Below, in pieces: positions 1 to 11,546 of a DNA stretch of 64,000 nt; position 1 is the first letter of the stretch; every line of letters begins with the position of its first letter. A program made the position numbers and the translations under genes. A model generated the notes under the pieces. It did not search any database. It was not told the DNA's origin and saw nothing but the letters and a program-made list of their open reading frames with translations. Source of the DNA: Paramyrothecium sp. XJ0827 (taxonomy: Eukaryota; Ascomycota; Sordariomycetes; Hypocreales; Stachybotryaceae); contig JAJFPB010000003.1 in NCBI GenBank assembly GCA_020881915.1, forward strand, positions 1,488,001-1,552,000. The letters are read 5' to 3'.

Positions 1-1068
1 CGGCCTGGTAGATTCTACGACGCTTCTCGACATTCAGCGGCCGGGCCGTCAGGCACAAATCAGGGGCATCATCAACAAAAGCGCAATAACGCACGAGGAC
101 ATTCGGAAGCCGGGCCATCAGGGACGAATCCTGGGCATTCGGAAGTTAGGCCATCAGGGACGAACCCTGGGCGTCGTGGTCAAAGACGCAACCATGCCTA
201 TGGTAAAGGCGAAAGGCCTAGGAGGCGAAGACCGCGGGGTTCGAAGGCTTCTGGGTCAATAAGACGCAAAACGTTTGCGCACCATGGCCTTGGGAGTGCT
301 GGTTCCGATGGCGACTCCGATTCGGACCCTTCAAATGTTCAATCTGACAACGAGACGGTTGTCAAGATGAAACCCCAGATCGTGGAAGCCCGGTTGAGTA
401 GACATTCAATTCCCCTCAGCAAGCCTCTGCTGTCCACGAATGATGGTGCTCGCGGGCTTGGCTGGCGTGCTGTGGCTGAAAAGGTTCAAAGGCCGTTTGG
501 TCCTGGCCAGGCAGCGAGCAGCTCTGTGACGGCGCGTCTTGTGGCCCATTCCTACACAATCGACGAAAGCTCCATCGACAGTCTCTACGACGGCATCACG
601 AAGAAATTGAACGACGCAACTCTGTCTGGGGCAGCCTCGGGGGAGGACATTGCGGAGAAGCGCGCGGCCGCAGACGAGCAGGCCATGGAAGAGCTCACTC
701 AAACGATCCTTGATGGGCAGGCTGCCCACGAGGCCGCCATGGCCAGGGCAGAGGCACTCCTGGTGGTGGCCCAGGCGAACGCCGAGAAGGAAGATCGCGA
801 GCTCGGGGGTGCGGCCGGGGCAGACGCGGCCGAAGAAGAAGCTGGCGGCGTACGCACGAGCAACCGCGACAAAGGAAAGCAGCCGGCCGATGGGCGGATT
901 GGGAGTGCCGCGGACCGCGCAACGAGGGCAAGCAAGCGCAGTTGGGAACAGGATAGCGAGGAAGAGGGCCTGCTTGGGAGGAAGAGGGCGAGACAGGCGC
1001 CGGATGACGGGAATCGTAGGACGTACATTGCCTGCAAGCCGCTTGGTCCGAATAGGTTCAGGTTTTGA
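1..1068 (+). CDS. 5'-truncated low-complexity protein with 12-residue tandem repeats
   Basis: The frame that ends with TGA at 1066-1068 is open back to base 1, so the gene starts outside the window; the ATG at 367 is internal or an alternative start. The visible 355 residues begin with three 12-residue units of the form HSxxxPSGTNxG, followed by an Arg/Lys-rich stretch (GERPRRRRPRG), an Asp/Ser-rich stretch (SDGDSDSDPS), a predicted helical Ala/Glu-rich segment (from about AEKRAAADEQAMEEL) and a basic tail with two nuclear-localisation-like clusters (ASKRSWE, GRKRARQ). I recognise no family. The composition would suit a nuclear or RNA-associated disordered protein, but that is inference. It is convergent with the glutaminyl-tRNA synthetase gene, about 240 bases away. 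Confidence 0.6.
   Translation, partial: RPGRFYDASRHSAAGPSGTNQGHHQQKRNNARGHSEAGPSGTNPGHSEVRPSGTNPGRRGQRRNHAYGKGERPRRRRPRGSKASGSIRRKTFAHHGLGSAGSDGDSDSDPSNVQSDNETVVKMKPQIVEARLSRHSIPLSKPLLSTNDGARGLGWRAVAEKVQRPFGPGQAASSSVTARLVAHSYTIDESSIDSLYDGITKKLNDATLSGAASGEDIAEKRAAADEQAMEELTQTILDGQAAHEAAMARAEALLVVAQANAEKEDRELGGAAGADAAEEEAGGVRTSNRDKGKQPADGRIGSAADRATRASKRSWEQDSEEEGLLGRKRARQAPDDGNRRTYIACKPLGPNRFRF
31..171 (+). repeat. 36-bp coding repeat, three units
   Basis: Units lie at 31-66, 100-135 and 136-171. The last two are directly tandem and nearly identical; the first is separated by 33 bases and more diverged. Each keeps the reading frame and encodes one HSxxxPSGTNxG unit. The copy number may continue upstream of the window. 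Confidence 0.85.
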
Positions 1069-1307
1069 GTTTTGTGCTTTCGTTGTGTAGGTTTCTCTGT
1101 TTGTTTTTGTTAGTTCAGGGTTTTCATCTTGTAGTTTCTGACACGTTAATGTATTCTCTCGAAAAGAACTGCTCAAAGGGAAGAAAGTAAACACGCGCGA
1201 TGTCCATTTGCCTACTCCGGATATCTATCTCGACCTCGCCACTCCTAAAACATTTCTTTTCTACACGTCATTCCTCAATAACTCAAGTCTTCCGAAAACT
1301 CCTTCAT

Positions 1308-3317
1308 TCAGCTCTTGCCAGCATCCTCCTTCAGACTAACGATCCGGTTTAGGATGATCTTGTCGTCTGTGCTATCCGAATCCACGGCCTAGAGGTATTA
1401 CCATGTTAGCTGAGGTACTATGAAAAAAGGGGCGATGCTGGAAGCACGGGGGATGCTCACAAAGTAGGCAACACGCATGGCCTGGAATCGGACACTCTCC
1501 GGGCCGCCCTTGCCCAGCTCGCTCTCGCCGGCGGCCTCGGGCCAGGGCGCGCGCCTCTTGACCTCGTCGAAGCCGACCTCGATCAGGGCGTCGGGGTAGA
1601 TGACCTCGCTCTCCGGGTTGATGTCGTTGAGGAAGCCGCCCTCGGCGTCGTCGGGCTTCTCCGACTTGAACAGCGGGTTGTGGATGCGGGCCTCGACCTT
1701 GCGGGTGCCCTCGGTGCCGACCCACTGGATGTACGTCTTGGGCTTCTTGGTCTCCTTGTCGTAGACGCCGCGGATCTCGGTGACCTTGCCGGTGGCCTCG
1801 TCCTTGGTGAAGGACGTGCACTTGACGGGGTAGGGGGCCTGGAGCAGGCCGACGGACTTGCCGGGGGCGAGGCGGAAGAAGTCCTTGCTGTCGACCTCGC
1901 GGAAGTCGGAGCGGTCGATGTAGACGGTCGGGGTGAAGGTGACCTTGTGCGAGCCCATCTTCGGGTCCTTGGGGGAGAACGGCAGGTCGACCTCGACGGC
2001 CTCGGCATCCTCGATGACGAGAGGGACGGGGTCCAGGATCATCATCAGTCGAGGCACCGTGCGCTCGAGGTACCTGCGGATGCTCTGCTCAAAGCGGTGG
2101 ATCTGGATGACAGTGGTGTTGGTGGTGACCCCAAGCTCGTTGACGAACTCGAGGATGGCGCCGGGGGGAACGCCTCTTCGTCGGATGGCGATGAGGGTGT
2201 ACAGCCGTGGGTCGTCCCAGCCGCGGACGTACTTGTCTTCCACAAGCTTGAGGATCTTGCGCTTCGAGAGGACGGTGCCCGTCAGGTTGAGCCGGCCGTA
2301 CTCCCTCTGCATGGGCTCGTAGACCTCGAGTGACTTGTTGAGCCACTCGTACGACACCCTGGAGAGGATGAACTCTGTCGTGCACAGCGAGTGGGTGATG
2401 CCCTCGAAGCTATCGCAGAGGCAGTGTGTGAAGTCGTAGGTAGGGTAGATCTTCCAGTCCCAGCCGGTGCGGTGGTGGGGGGTGTCGGTCTTGATGCGGT
2501 ACGCCGCCAGGTCCCACATCTGGGGGTTGCCGTCGGTGATGTCCTGCTTCATGCGCAGGAAAACCTCCTTGGGCTTGTATTTGCCGTCGCGCATGTCCCG
2601 GAACTTGGTGAGGTTGTCCTCCACGGACTGCTCGGCGTGTGCACATCGATACCGGGGAGTGGCGCCCTTTTCTCCTCCACGCTGGAGCTTGATTTCGGTG
2701 TCTACGAATCTGTCAGCCACGGCACGTCAAGTTTCCAGATCACGAGCCAACGTACCATTGCAAGCGCAGACGTACGCCTTGTCCAGCGTGATCAGCTTCT
2801 CGGCCAGCTCGTACAGCTTGTCAAAGTTGTCACTGGAGTGGGTAATCTTGTAGGGCTCAAAGCCGAGCCAGCGCACCACGTCCAGGATGGCCGTGAAGTA
2901 CTGCTCCTCCTCCTTCTCGGGGTTGGTGTCGTCGTAGCGCAGGTAGCAGACGCCGCCGTGGTGCCGCGCGAAGCCGAAGTTGACGGCGATGGCCTTGGCG
3001 TGGCCAATGTGGAGGTAACCGTTCGGCTCGGGGGGGAATCGAGTGACGACGTTCTTCTCGGGCCGCTCGTTGTAGACGTCGGCGAGGAAGCCATGCTTGA
3101 ACATAGCGTCGGGATCGATGGGGGTATCCTCCTGCTTGGGCTTGGGGGCAGCCTGCGTCGCAGGGCCAGCGGCGGCCTTCTCCTGGCGGGCCTTTTCCTG
3201 GGCGGCCTTCTTGGCCCGCTTCTGCTGTCGCTTCTTCAGCTCGGCCTTGGAGACCATCTCGCCGGTGACCTCGTCAAGCTGAAGCTTGGCGACATTCTGG
3301 GCCAGCTCCTCGGTCAT
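1308..3317 (-). CDS. GLN4: Cytosolic glutaminyl-tRNA synthetase (GlnRS, class I)
   Basis: This enzyme charges tRNA-Gln with glutamine for cytosolic translation. Join on the minus strand: 3317-2756, 2701-1461, 1388-1308; 627 residues. Residues 1-70 are a Lys/Ala-rich appendix. The class I HIGH motif ([15 protein letters not shown]) is at about 96-110, and the second signature appears as VLSKRKI, the usual eukaryotic GlnRS form of KMSKS, followed by the anticodon-binding beta-barrels. Intron 1 (54 nt) joins ACN to [10 protein letters not shown]. Intron 2 joins [13 protein letters not shown] to a 26-residue last exon ending LKEDAGKS; without it the protein would run into a nonsense tail. I chose the ATG at 3317 because MTEELAQ fits the family; an in-frame ATG at 3356 would add 13 residues. 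GC3 is high, as expected for a strongly expressed gene. Confidence 0.95.
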
Positions 3318-4194
3318 TGTGGCGGTGGGTGAATCGAAAGGGTGAAACTCGTGCAATTGGGTTTGGGGTTGGGGTTCTTTGGTGGTGACTCGAGGGAAGA
3401 GAAAGGAAGAGAAGACTGCGAGGTGATATCAAGCTGTCTCCGGGGGAGCTTGTGGCAGTGTTGTATGCGTCTCGCGGCCGGATGACTCAATGGCTCTGGA
3501 TGCTGGCCGTGGGCAGCTTGATGGAGGGGTCGTTGGCTGGCTGGCTGCACGCGACAAAAAAGTGCTGCAAGCCCCTCTTGCAGCGATAAGATAAGGCATG
3601 TTCCTTATCAGCGACATGAACGAAAAGAGGGAGCTTCTTGATGACTAAGAGACTTTTCGGACCTTCGAGGTGCGCAGCATCTTTTGGGCTTCAATGTAAG
3701 TCAACAAAAGCTGACAGGTAATGACCTGCATACATTGTTACTTTTTGTGTTTTCAAAGCAGCTGGGCCTCGACGTGACAGTGATTTTCGCAACGCCTGTT
3801 GCGTCTCTAATATTCGTGAATATTGAAAGATTCTACCTCAGGCACAGAACGCAGTATAGCGAGAGTGGTGGGTGCTCCAGCCAAGACCAGCTTGATCTCC
3901 CTTCGATGATCTCATACCTGTGATGCCTTCCTTGCAACCGTCCATGTTCAAATCCGCATAAAATTCTTCCACTGCTTGTGTGCCAGAACGGAAGCCTTTG
4001 AATACTGGTCATTCAAACTTGGGACACGAAAACTGCCGCATATAAAGAGAGAAGCAAGAAGAAGAAAATCTCGCCTACCTTGGTTAACACGCCCAGTCAC
4101 TCCCGGTCAACCTCGCAAAGTTTATCACTGGCCCATATTTCCGAGATCCTTTTCACTGCAAGTCGTCTGCGCCCAGAAAAGAGGCTCAGTCACG
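3318..4194. other. Divergent intergenic region, GlnRS / macrodomain gene
   Basis: This is the shared upstream region of two divergent genes. It is CT-rich close to the GlnRS start and holds a TATA-like ATATAAAG at 4040-4047, about 150 bases before the macrodomain ATG. No credible ORF is present; the frame at 3684-3923 has no recognisable content. Confidence 0.6.
4040..4047 (+). promoter_or_regulatory. TATA-like box of the macrodomain gene
   Basis: ATATAAAG lies about 150 bases before the chosen ATG at 4195, in a purine-rich stretch. Its position fits a core promoter with a 5' leader of roughly 100 bases. The call rests on motif and position only. Confidence 0.4.
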
Positions 4195-4894
4195 ATGTCT
4201 GTTGTCGGTCTGTCACGAATCCAGACCATCTCGCAGCTCTGGGCTGCCAGGGCATCCCCCTTCGCCGCCGCCTCACCACCCTCGCAGTACGAGCCCTCCC
4301 AATCGATCAACGACCGCGTCGGCCTCTTCCGCGGTGACATCACCACCCTGGAGCTCGATGCCATCGTCAACGCCGCCAACAGCTCCCTCATGGGCGGCGG
4401 CGGCGTCGACGGCGCCATCCACCGCGCCGCGGGCCCCCAGCTGCGCGCCGAGTGCGCGACCCTGGGCGGCTGTCCCACCGGCCAGGCCCGCATCTCCGGC
4501 GGCCACCGCCTGCCCGCCAAGCACATCATCCACACCGTCGGCCCCGTCTTCCAGGACGCGCGGACCAGCGAGCCCCTGCTCCGCAGCTGCTACGAGGAGA
4601 GCCTGAAGCTGGCCGTCGCGAGCGGCGTCAAGACGGTCGCCTTCAGCGGCATCAGCACCGGCATCTACGGCTACCCGAGCAGGGAGGCGGCGCGCGTCGC
4701 GTGCGAGACGGTGAGGAAGTTCCTGGAGAAGGACGAGGGCGCGCTCACGAGGGTGGTGTTTGTGACCTTCCTGGATAAGGATGTGATGGCGTATAATAAC
4801 GCTATTCCGTATGTCATCTTTCCGTTGCTGTATTACGAATTTTCGGACTTTACTAAGAGCAAGAAACAGGAAATATTTCCCCCAAGCTGGTTGA
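4195..4894 (+). CDS. Macrodomain protein (MacroD-type ADP-ribose hydrolase)
   Basis: Macrodomains bind ADP-ribose; the MacroD type removes mono-ADP-ribose from acidic residues and hydrolyses O-acetyl-ADP-ribose. Join 4195-4808, 4870-4894; 212 residues. The core shows the hallmark DITTLELDAIVNAANSSL, the GGGGVDGAIHRAAGPQL loop (catalytic Asp of VDGAIH present), KHIIHTVGP and the phosphate loop FSGISTGIYGYP. The 61-nt intron (donor GTATGT) is supported because splicing restores the usual C-terminus, AIPKYFPQ; reading through gives an unrelated hydrophobic tail. The start at 4195 is preferred: upstream codons in the same frame are open but not family-like and follow the TATA-like box. No signal peptide is evident. 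It is convergent with the TRP channel, 218 bases away. Confidence 0.92.
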
Positions 4895-5112
4895 AGACGG
4901 CGTAAGTGGCAGGTTGATGAGCTGCAAACCATCAGAGTAGCAGATGTCGCCATGAAAAGCAGTAAATACAGAGAGCCTATATTTGAAGGCTTCCAAAAGC
5001 AAACAAGAACTATCCTAATCATCGTGATTCATTTGTACATTTTCAATCCCGTCGACACTACCAATAGAGCTGCAGCTTCTTCTCACTCAAGTGGATGGCC
5101 ATATTGCCACAT

Positions 5113-7399
5113 TTACTTTGCTTCGCCATCTTCGTTCTCCTCCGTCTGCTCCACTTGGGTAGCTTCTGTGTCCTCCCTTTGCTCAGTTTCCGTAATACCC
5201 TTGCGCTGCTCTTGGAAAGCCTGGGTCACGTTCAGCAGGAGGCTCTTTAGCTCAGCAACCTCGTCGCGAAGCTTTCTGACTTCAAGGACTGCCGCGTCGT
5301 CCTCGACATTAGGCTTCACAGCCTCGCATGTCTTGGCCCAGCCGTCCGCCTCGAAATCGACCATGTGTTCCATCTGCTCCCATTCCTCCACGACGTCATC
5401 GTCTTCCTCGCCCCGCGCCCGGTTAGAGCGGATATCGTGGGCAGTCCTGACCTCGAAGAAAGCAGCAACGAACAGCAGCGGAGAGTAGAGGATGCCCATG
5501 ACCCCGTCGTTGAGCACTTCAAACCTGTGCTTGTCCATCCACCACTCCGTCAGTGCGACAACGATCATCTCGATCAGGTTCAGTGGTGCGATATAGACGT
5601 TCTCGTCGGGAGCCCTGACGAACTGCAGCGTCTTTTGAGCGAACAAGGCCAGGTACTCGTCGTCTGCATTGTCGTAAATGTCCTCGTAGGCTGAGTTGTA
5701 TAAAGCAATGAGAATGTTGAGCAAAATAATCTGAAAAGCTGGTTAGAAAGGACATGTTGGTTGGCCAGTGCGAAACTCACCATTATAACAAAAGTAAAGC
5801 AATAGTAGAGAATAATTCCGAAAGGTGGACCGAACATCTCAAAGCCCTCAAATTCAGGGCTGCCAAGCAAGGCCTTAAGCATAGACTCGATAATGAACAA
5901 TGCATCACCAGCGACATTATCGTCCGTCAAATCCAAACCAATGAAGGCTTGCAAGAAACCGACGACAATAATGATGAGTAATGCAAAGAAGATGACCGAC
6001 TCCTTCATCATGACCTTCAAAACGACCAGCATAGCGCCGAAGAATCGGAAGCTATCGAGGTACAGCAGCAAGCGCCCCCAGAACATAGGAGCCACAAAGG
6101 CCAAAAAGTTGTAGCTCAGCTTCCTCCAGTGATTTTTCTCGTGGTCATGGTTTTCGTGAACCAGGCCCATCACGCGCAAGACGAACGAAACAACCAGGAA
6201 GATGTAAAGCAAGCCGTTGAAGGCATTCCAAAAGCCGAGAATGTGGTAGCCGGCCTTCCAAAACTTGAGAAGTTCATCGCAAATGAAGCCAAGCGTGAAG
6301 ACATAAAGGGCAATTTCAGCACCATCGAACACCCCACTAGGGTTCACCGAGTTGATGGCCATGGTGTACAGGACGAGGAAGATGATGGAGAAGAGCATCT
6401 GCGCTGCGTTTTGGTACATGGGCGCGCGCATCCTGTCCGGGTCCATATGGACGAGGAAGCTGGTGTTGTCCTTGTCTTTGAACTCGACAAACTGCGAAGG
6501 ATCGTCCTCATCTTGAACCAACCAACCACGCCAGAGGTGGCTAATGCACTTCTGATAGCCGGACGAGCCGATGACCCTGACCGCGTGCAGGTCAACTGCT
6601 TTCTCGATGACGTTCACGGGGGCAGTCTGAACGCCATCAGTGAGATGGGAGTATCTTCGCAGGAGTACGTGGCGCGTTAGATATTCCTTGTCCTCTTCGC
6701 CCTCGATACTACAACCAGTTTTATTAGACGATTTTTTCTGTACATGGCGTGGACGTGCCGATTGAGAACTCACAGGGCCTTGGCAATGACACCGCAGGCA
6801 ATGGACCGCAATTTATGGAGATCGGCATCCCACAGTTCGACGAGTGCCTCGTGGCGGAACCAGCGCATATTGACCAGCAAAGCGTATGCCTGGGCAAGAA
6901 GTCAGAGGCAAGTTCACATGAAGGAATGCTTCTCGTTGGCAACTTACCACGCAGCCTTTGTTGTCTGATCCGCCCGCCTCCTTGGCCGCCTGGATAACCT
7001 GGGGAGTGATGACCTTGCTGTGGGGCGTCGTGATGCGTGCCTCGTCGAGCTCGCAAGGTATACATTCTTGGATCAGATGTCGGAGGCGGAGGCAGACCTT
7101 GGTGACCTCTTCCGCAGGAATGCCAGGTTGCATAGACTGATGGCCATATCGTGGAAGCACTGCAAATGCGGCAGCGCCGCTGTCGTTAGCTAGCGCTCGG
7201 CTTGCCCTCCCAAAGATGGGTTTGTTAAGACAGACGTCTTGGTGCCCGTTGACTTACAAGATCGCTCTTCCTCGTGGAGCCAGTCTCGGCCACTTCGGCC
7301 GGAGCCGCTTCCTCCATCATTGGGGTGTCTGTTGAAGCCGAGGAAGCGCTCCACCGACTTCCAGCCGCCGTGGTTGTGGTGGTGATGTCTCTGAGGCAT
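5113..7399 (-). CDS. YVC1: Vacuolar TRP-family cation channel (Yvc1-like)
   Basis: Fungal Yvc1/TRPY channels release calcium from the vacuole in response to stretch and hyperosmotic shock. Join on the minus strand: 7399-7258, 7159-6948, 6889-6774, 6708-5781, 5730-5113; 671 residues. The phases agree at all four introns, and branch points CTAAC or CTAAT precede the acceptors I checked. A His/Gly-rich N-terminus (MPQRHHHHNHGG) is followed by the conserved soluble region (EEVTKVCLRLRHLI, RSIACGVIAK, VNVIEKAVDLHALR-like). The multi-helix channel region starts near QNAAQMLFSIIFLVLY and includes SYNFLAFVAPMFWGRLLLYL and the pore/S6 segment ending FTFVIM|IILLNILIALYNSAYEDIYDN. The C-terminal tail is acidic with a heptad-like LRDEVAELKSLLLNV segment. 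Confidence 0.95.
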
Positions 7400-7997
7400 C
7401 TTGTGCTTGCGCTGGCGACCACAGTCCTGTTTCGAGTCTTGGGCAGAGGAGAGGAATCACATCTACCAGTGCTTGCAAGAACTAGGAGGATAGCAAGTCG
7501 GATTCTCTGCGACGAGATCCAGCGCGTCAAGGACAAGCAACAGGCGCTAGTCCTGTAGCTCGAAGCTGCACTGCCTTGATTTATCCCAGCAACGGATCGT
7601 GGAGATCGGCTAATGGCATTCCAGAGCTTGATTGAGCACCAACGCAAATAAAGGCCTGGCAATGACGTCTGGACTGCTCCACTCATTGGCCAGCTTGGGA
7701 GCTTGGGCCAACAAGCTTCTTCTAGGCCTAGAGGATCCATAACAGGCCTCCCGACCCCTCGGCACAGGGCATACAGCCTGCGGGATGCTGTGCTAAGACA
7801 GTCCACTACTGTTGAAGCTAGCGGGCTGTTAGAGCACTATCACGCACCTCCCTCGAGGTAACGGGAACATGCAACCACCGCCCAGCCCACCTGATCCAAC
7901 ACCAGCGCCAGCACCGACACCAGCCAGCCTCCGGAAATCAGCTGGCACCGCGACTTATTATTCTTCGTGGGGGTATGGCACCTTAAGCCAAGGCAAA

Positions 7998-8018
7998 GAT
8001 AGCGATAGCGATAGCGAC
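7998..8018. repeat. GATAGC hexanucleotide microsatellite
   Basis: Three full GATAGC units plus a partial unit lie in intergenic DNA. Confidence 0.8.
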
Positions 8019-10570
8019 GGTAGGAGGCGAGGTCGCTGCTGCAATCTGGCAAAGCTCCCACCCTTTGCTTTCCTTATCGGATCGGAACCTGATAACGTTA
8101 AGGGGGCAGGGATGAAGATGGGGGCAAAGGGATCGGGACCGAGCCTGGAACATTCATAGCTCAATGCTGTGCGAGCTGCAGCAGCACCCGCTTCAAACGG
8201 TGGTTGATCTACAATCACCACGAACTAAATCCACCGCGGCTGTGGTACGGCAGCATCCAAAGCTACGGCAGATCGTCGTGCATGGTTCAGCTCTCAATAT
8301 TGATTGTTGCAGTTGCTCTTGTGGTGGGTGGCACGCCCTGGGCGACCATTTGAGATGATTCAGAGTCGGGCTCCCAAATCGTCTCTCAATCCAGACCAAC
8401 AATTGGACGGACCAAGGCGTCAGGACTGATGTCCGCACCGCTACCGGGCGCGCGTTGGGGGGATGGCACCCTCACGGCCGTACAGCTAGCGCAATATCCG
8501 CCTCGTCCTCTGGGCGGTCCCTTCCTGCGGTCCGGTCGAGCTTTTTACGAGATCAAAACTTCGCTTGGGCGGCTGCGGTTGACCGCATTGTCTGCGTCCG
8601 TTGAGAGGGCACCGGTGAGATGCTGCCAGAGGTTTGGGAGAGTGGTGCGGCGTTGCACTAGAACCGGTCCTTACCTCTTTGTGTAGTCGCAAACTCGAGC
8701 GAATTGCATCTTGACCTACTCTAGCCACCTGTGCGAGGCGACGAAAAAAGTGGACGTGTCCGAGTCTTACAGGATCTCTGACGGGCAGGACGATGCACAT
8801 GCATGCTGTCAGTTCGACCTATTCCGTGTGGCGCGGCCGCCTTTCTCACCGGACCTTTGGTTTAGCTCTTATTAATCCGCGAAGCAAGGGTCGCCAGGTT
8901 GAGGTGGCATCACATCTTCAGCCGCAGCGCATAACACTGACCCGGATGTTCCGCCAAGCTAGCCGCCCAGGATGCTACAAGCCATGCACGTTTTCTGTCA
9001 AGATGGACGAACCTGCTCTAGGGACTGCGTCCCTTATTTTTCGAGAGCATGCCTGATTTTAACATCAGTGCTATTTGTGTCAAGGGACTCGAGAAGAAGC
9101 GACGGTTGGCCGGGATGCCATGGTGACACTGGCGCGTTGTGACACGGAACAACCAGGACAAGGACAAGGTCATGGCCGGTCCCAGCACAGTGCCAAGGAG
9201 GGTCCCACCATCACCGCGTGCCTCGTGCTTTTCGTTGGATGAGAGTTGTTGTGGAGGCCAACATTTCTCACGGTTGTCCGTTTCCCTCCTCGGTTCGTGC
9301 CTCAAACCAAAAAGGCGGCTGCATTCGCGAGTGGCTGCGACCCACGTCTGCTTGGCGGGCTGCTGTATGGCATTCGCGAACGGGGGTCGCCGCGGCGGTG
9401 GTTCTCCACGCACGGCAGCATTCACGCCTCCAGAGATGGGTATTTGCCTTCGCTGCGGTGGAGACGACTGCAGAAATGGATGGGGAACCCGGTGCCGGAT
9501 TGAACGAAGGGCTCGCAAAGGTCACCCGCAAATGCAAGAAAGACATGCCTGAGAAGCGACTAGGGTACAGAAAGTGCCTGCGACCCCTGCTTTTTCTAAC
9601 ACAGGACGAGTTTCCCGTTTGTGTTCATAAAAAAATTCCTACTCGCCCGCGAAGTACAGTCGAGAGCTATGCGAAGGAAATGGTAGACAAACACTGCATG
9701 CCTCCCAAGGTGCAGTATGCTTGATGAGGTATGTGTGATAACAGGTCACGGTCAGGACAAGATGCGGTAGTGGGTGCATACAACACCGGCGCCTCGTTTT
9801 GAATGCCTCTGCCAACGAGCTGTTTCCCCACATGCTCGTTAAACGTGTGGGTTGTTACGCAAAGACAGCGTTATTAAGGGTTGAATCGCCGGTTGCGGCG
9901 ACCAAGGTGTGAACAACCCTTATCGTTCAACCCAAGATTTTCATCACCCTCAAGGGTCGGGGGTGTGGATGGCGATGGGGGCCACGGCGGGACTTGAATA
10001 CGGTGAATGAGCTCGTAGTAGGAAGGCAGCCAACTGCAATCGTGAGTGTTGCCGCCATCGGTTGACTGCCGCAGCCGGCATCAGTCCGATCCGCTTGCTG
10101 CCTTCTGCTCTGCCTGGAGCCTTTCTTCACCGCATGCATGCATTCGCCATCCATACCTTACCGGATGATACGACCACCCACGCACCCACCCAACCAACGG
10201 TACCCTTACAAGTGCTCCTGACCTGGTCAACGGACCAACCGTCAAGCTCCTTCACAAGGCTAGGCGCCAGGTCTTGGCTCGGGTACCTGTGCAAGTTGCG
10301 CAATGCCGGCTCGCGTTCCTTCGAATAGCAGTTGCTTGATCCTGGATGCTTGCAAATCTCTTGTGGACAGTCCTACTCTCATTCCCTCCTCCAGGCGCCC
10401 TTCTGCCTAGAGACGGGGGCGAGTTGACTTGGTCGGCTAACCCATTCTGCCTACCGCCGGGGGTTACATCGTAAAAGATCGAATGCTGCGAGATCCGTCG
10501 AACCTCAGGGTATATCTTCCGAGCATACCGCTGCTTTTCCCGGCCGTGGGCAGAAGCCTGTTGTACTTCC

Positions 10571-10599
10571 CACGTTCACGTTCACGTTCACGTTCACGT
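10571..10599. repeat. CACGTT hexanucleotide array
   Basis: Four CACGTT units plus CACGT sit about 950 bases upstream of the AAA ATPase start. Each unit contains CACGT, part of the CACGTG E-box core, so it could bind bHLH factors, but it may be a plain microsatellite. Confidence 0.8.
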
Positions 10600-11546
10600 C
10601 TACTGCAGATTTGCTGTTCTTGTTCCTGTCACTCAATGACTAGGCTTGCTGCGCATCAAAGTGATCGGCAACGAAAGAACGAAAGTCACCTCCTCTACCT
10701 TCTCGGCCGATTCCGACTGATCTGTGGATCCCGACCCCCAAGGAGCAACCCCGGTTGTGGCTTGACTTCTCTGCCTTTAGGTACGTACGAGGCGTTGTGG
10801 TGTTTGTTCCGGAGTGAATGAAGTGGCAAGCAACCAAGCAGCCGAGCCGCCATCGGGACCGGTCACCTGAAGGTTGCAGCAGGCAGGACGTGGCAGGTTG
10901 AGGATGACCGTGACTAACTTGCCTTGCCTGCTCGAACTCGTCCTCTGGTACCAACAGAAGCTTATTACAGAGACATGTTTGTCTCACTCGACCACCTGCC
11001 CATCCCCATATAATGTCTTTCATCTTCCTTTCTTCTTCGACCCCAACTAGTCGCTCACTCGTTGCAACTACAAAAGGTTGTGTCGCTGCCTAGGTAGTTC
11101 TGAGGAGCGCTGACCTGCTGACCACAACTGTTCTCTGTTCTCTTTCCTCTCAACCCAGACTCGTTTCCATACCCATACCCCGGAGATCCATTCTTCCATC
11201 GCCCTGGGCCTCAGAGGCGACACAGATTCCAGTCAGTCAGTTTATTAACACGCGGTGTGCTGCAGGCTACAGCATCCACCAAACGGGCCATCCCTACTAG
11301 CTGAACTCAGCTCTGTGGAGTCGAGACGGCAAACGCCCCCAATTCGACCCATCTTGCATCGCACCACACCCGACAAACGAGATTGCCTTATTGTTCTTCC
11401 CTTGACTTTCACCAGCGGACGGCCGAGTACAAGGTGACTTTAAATCCTTCGTCTGATCCCGAAACGGTTGACTGACCTTTCGGCTCCAAGCCTCTCCGTT
11501 GAGCGTAACCAAGTTTCCTCTCCCTAATCGGACCACCCCTGTCCCG

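Larger units (their letters stand above)
7400..11546. other. 4.1 kb intergenic region
   Basis: No convincing gene is visible. Frames such as 9218-9724 and 10640-11023 have arbitrary composition, no domain and no splice partners. It holds a GATAGC microsatellite at 7998-8018 and a CACGTT hexamer array at 10571-10599. The last 500 bases are pyrimidine-rich and look like the leader of the AAA ATPase gene. Confidence 0.55.

Noticed and set aside
31..171. Possible CRISPR-like repeats
   Set aside because: The repeats are directly tandem, keep a protein reading frame and lack unique spacers.
406..1194. 262-codon frame antisense to the first gene
   Set aside because: It lies opposite a clearly biased coding frame and its composition follows from the complement of that gene.
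3976..4194. 73-codon N-terminal extension of the macrodomain protein
   Set aside because: The extension contains the TATA-like element and has no family resemblance; the ATG at 4195 starts a family-like N-terminus.
7225..7806. 193-codon minus frame overlapping the start of the TRP channel
   Set aside because: It overlaps the first TRP channel exon in another frame; the channel exon has family-consistent splice phases and this frame has none.
9218..9724. 168-codon plus frame in the 4.1 kb gap
   Set aside because: No domain, and several competing frames of equal quality cover the same DNA.
11499..11546. N-terminal extension of the AAA ATPase
   Set aside because: The upstream in-frame codon is TTG; the first ATG is at 11547.
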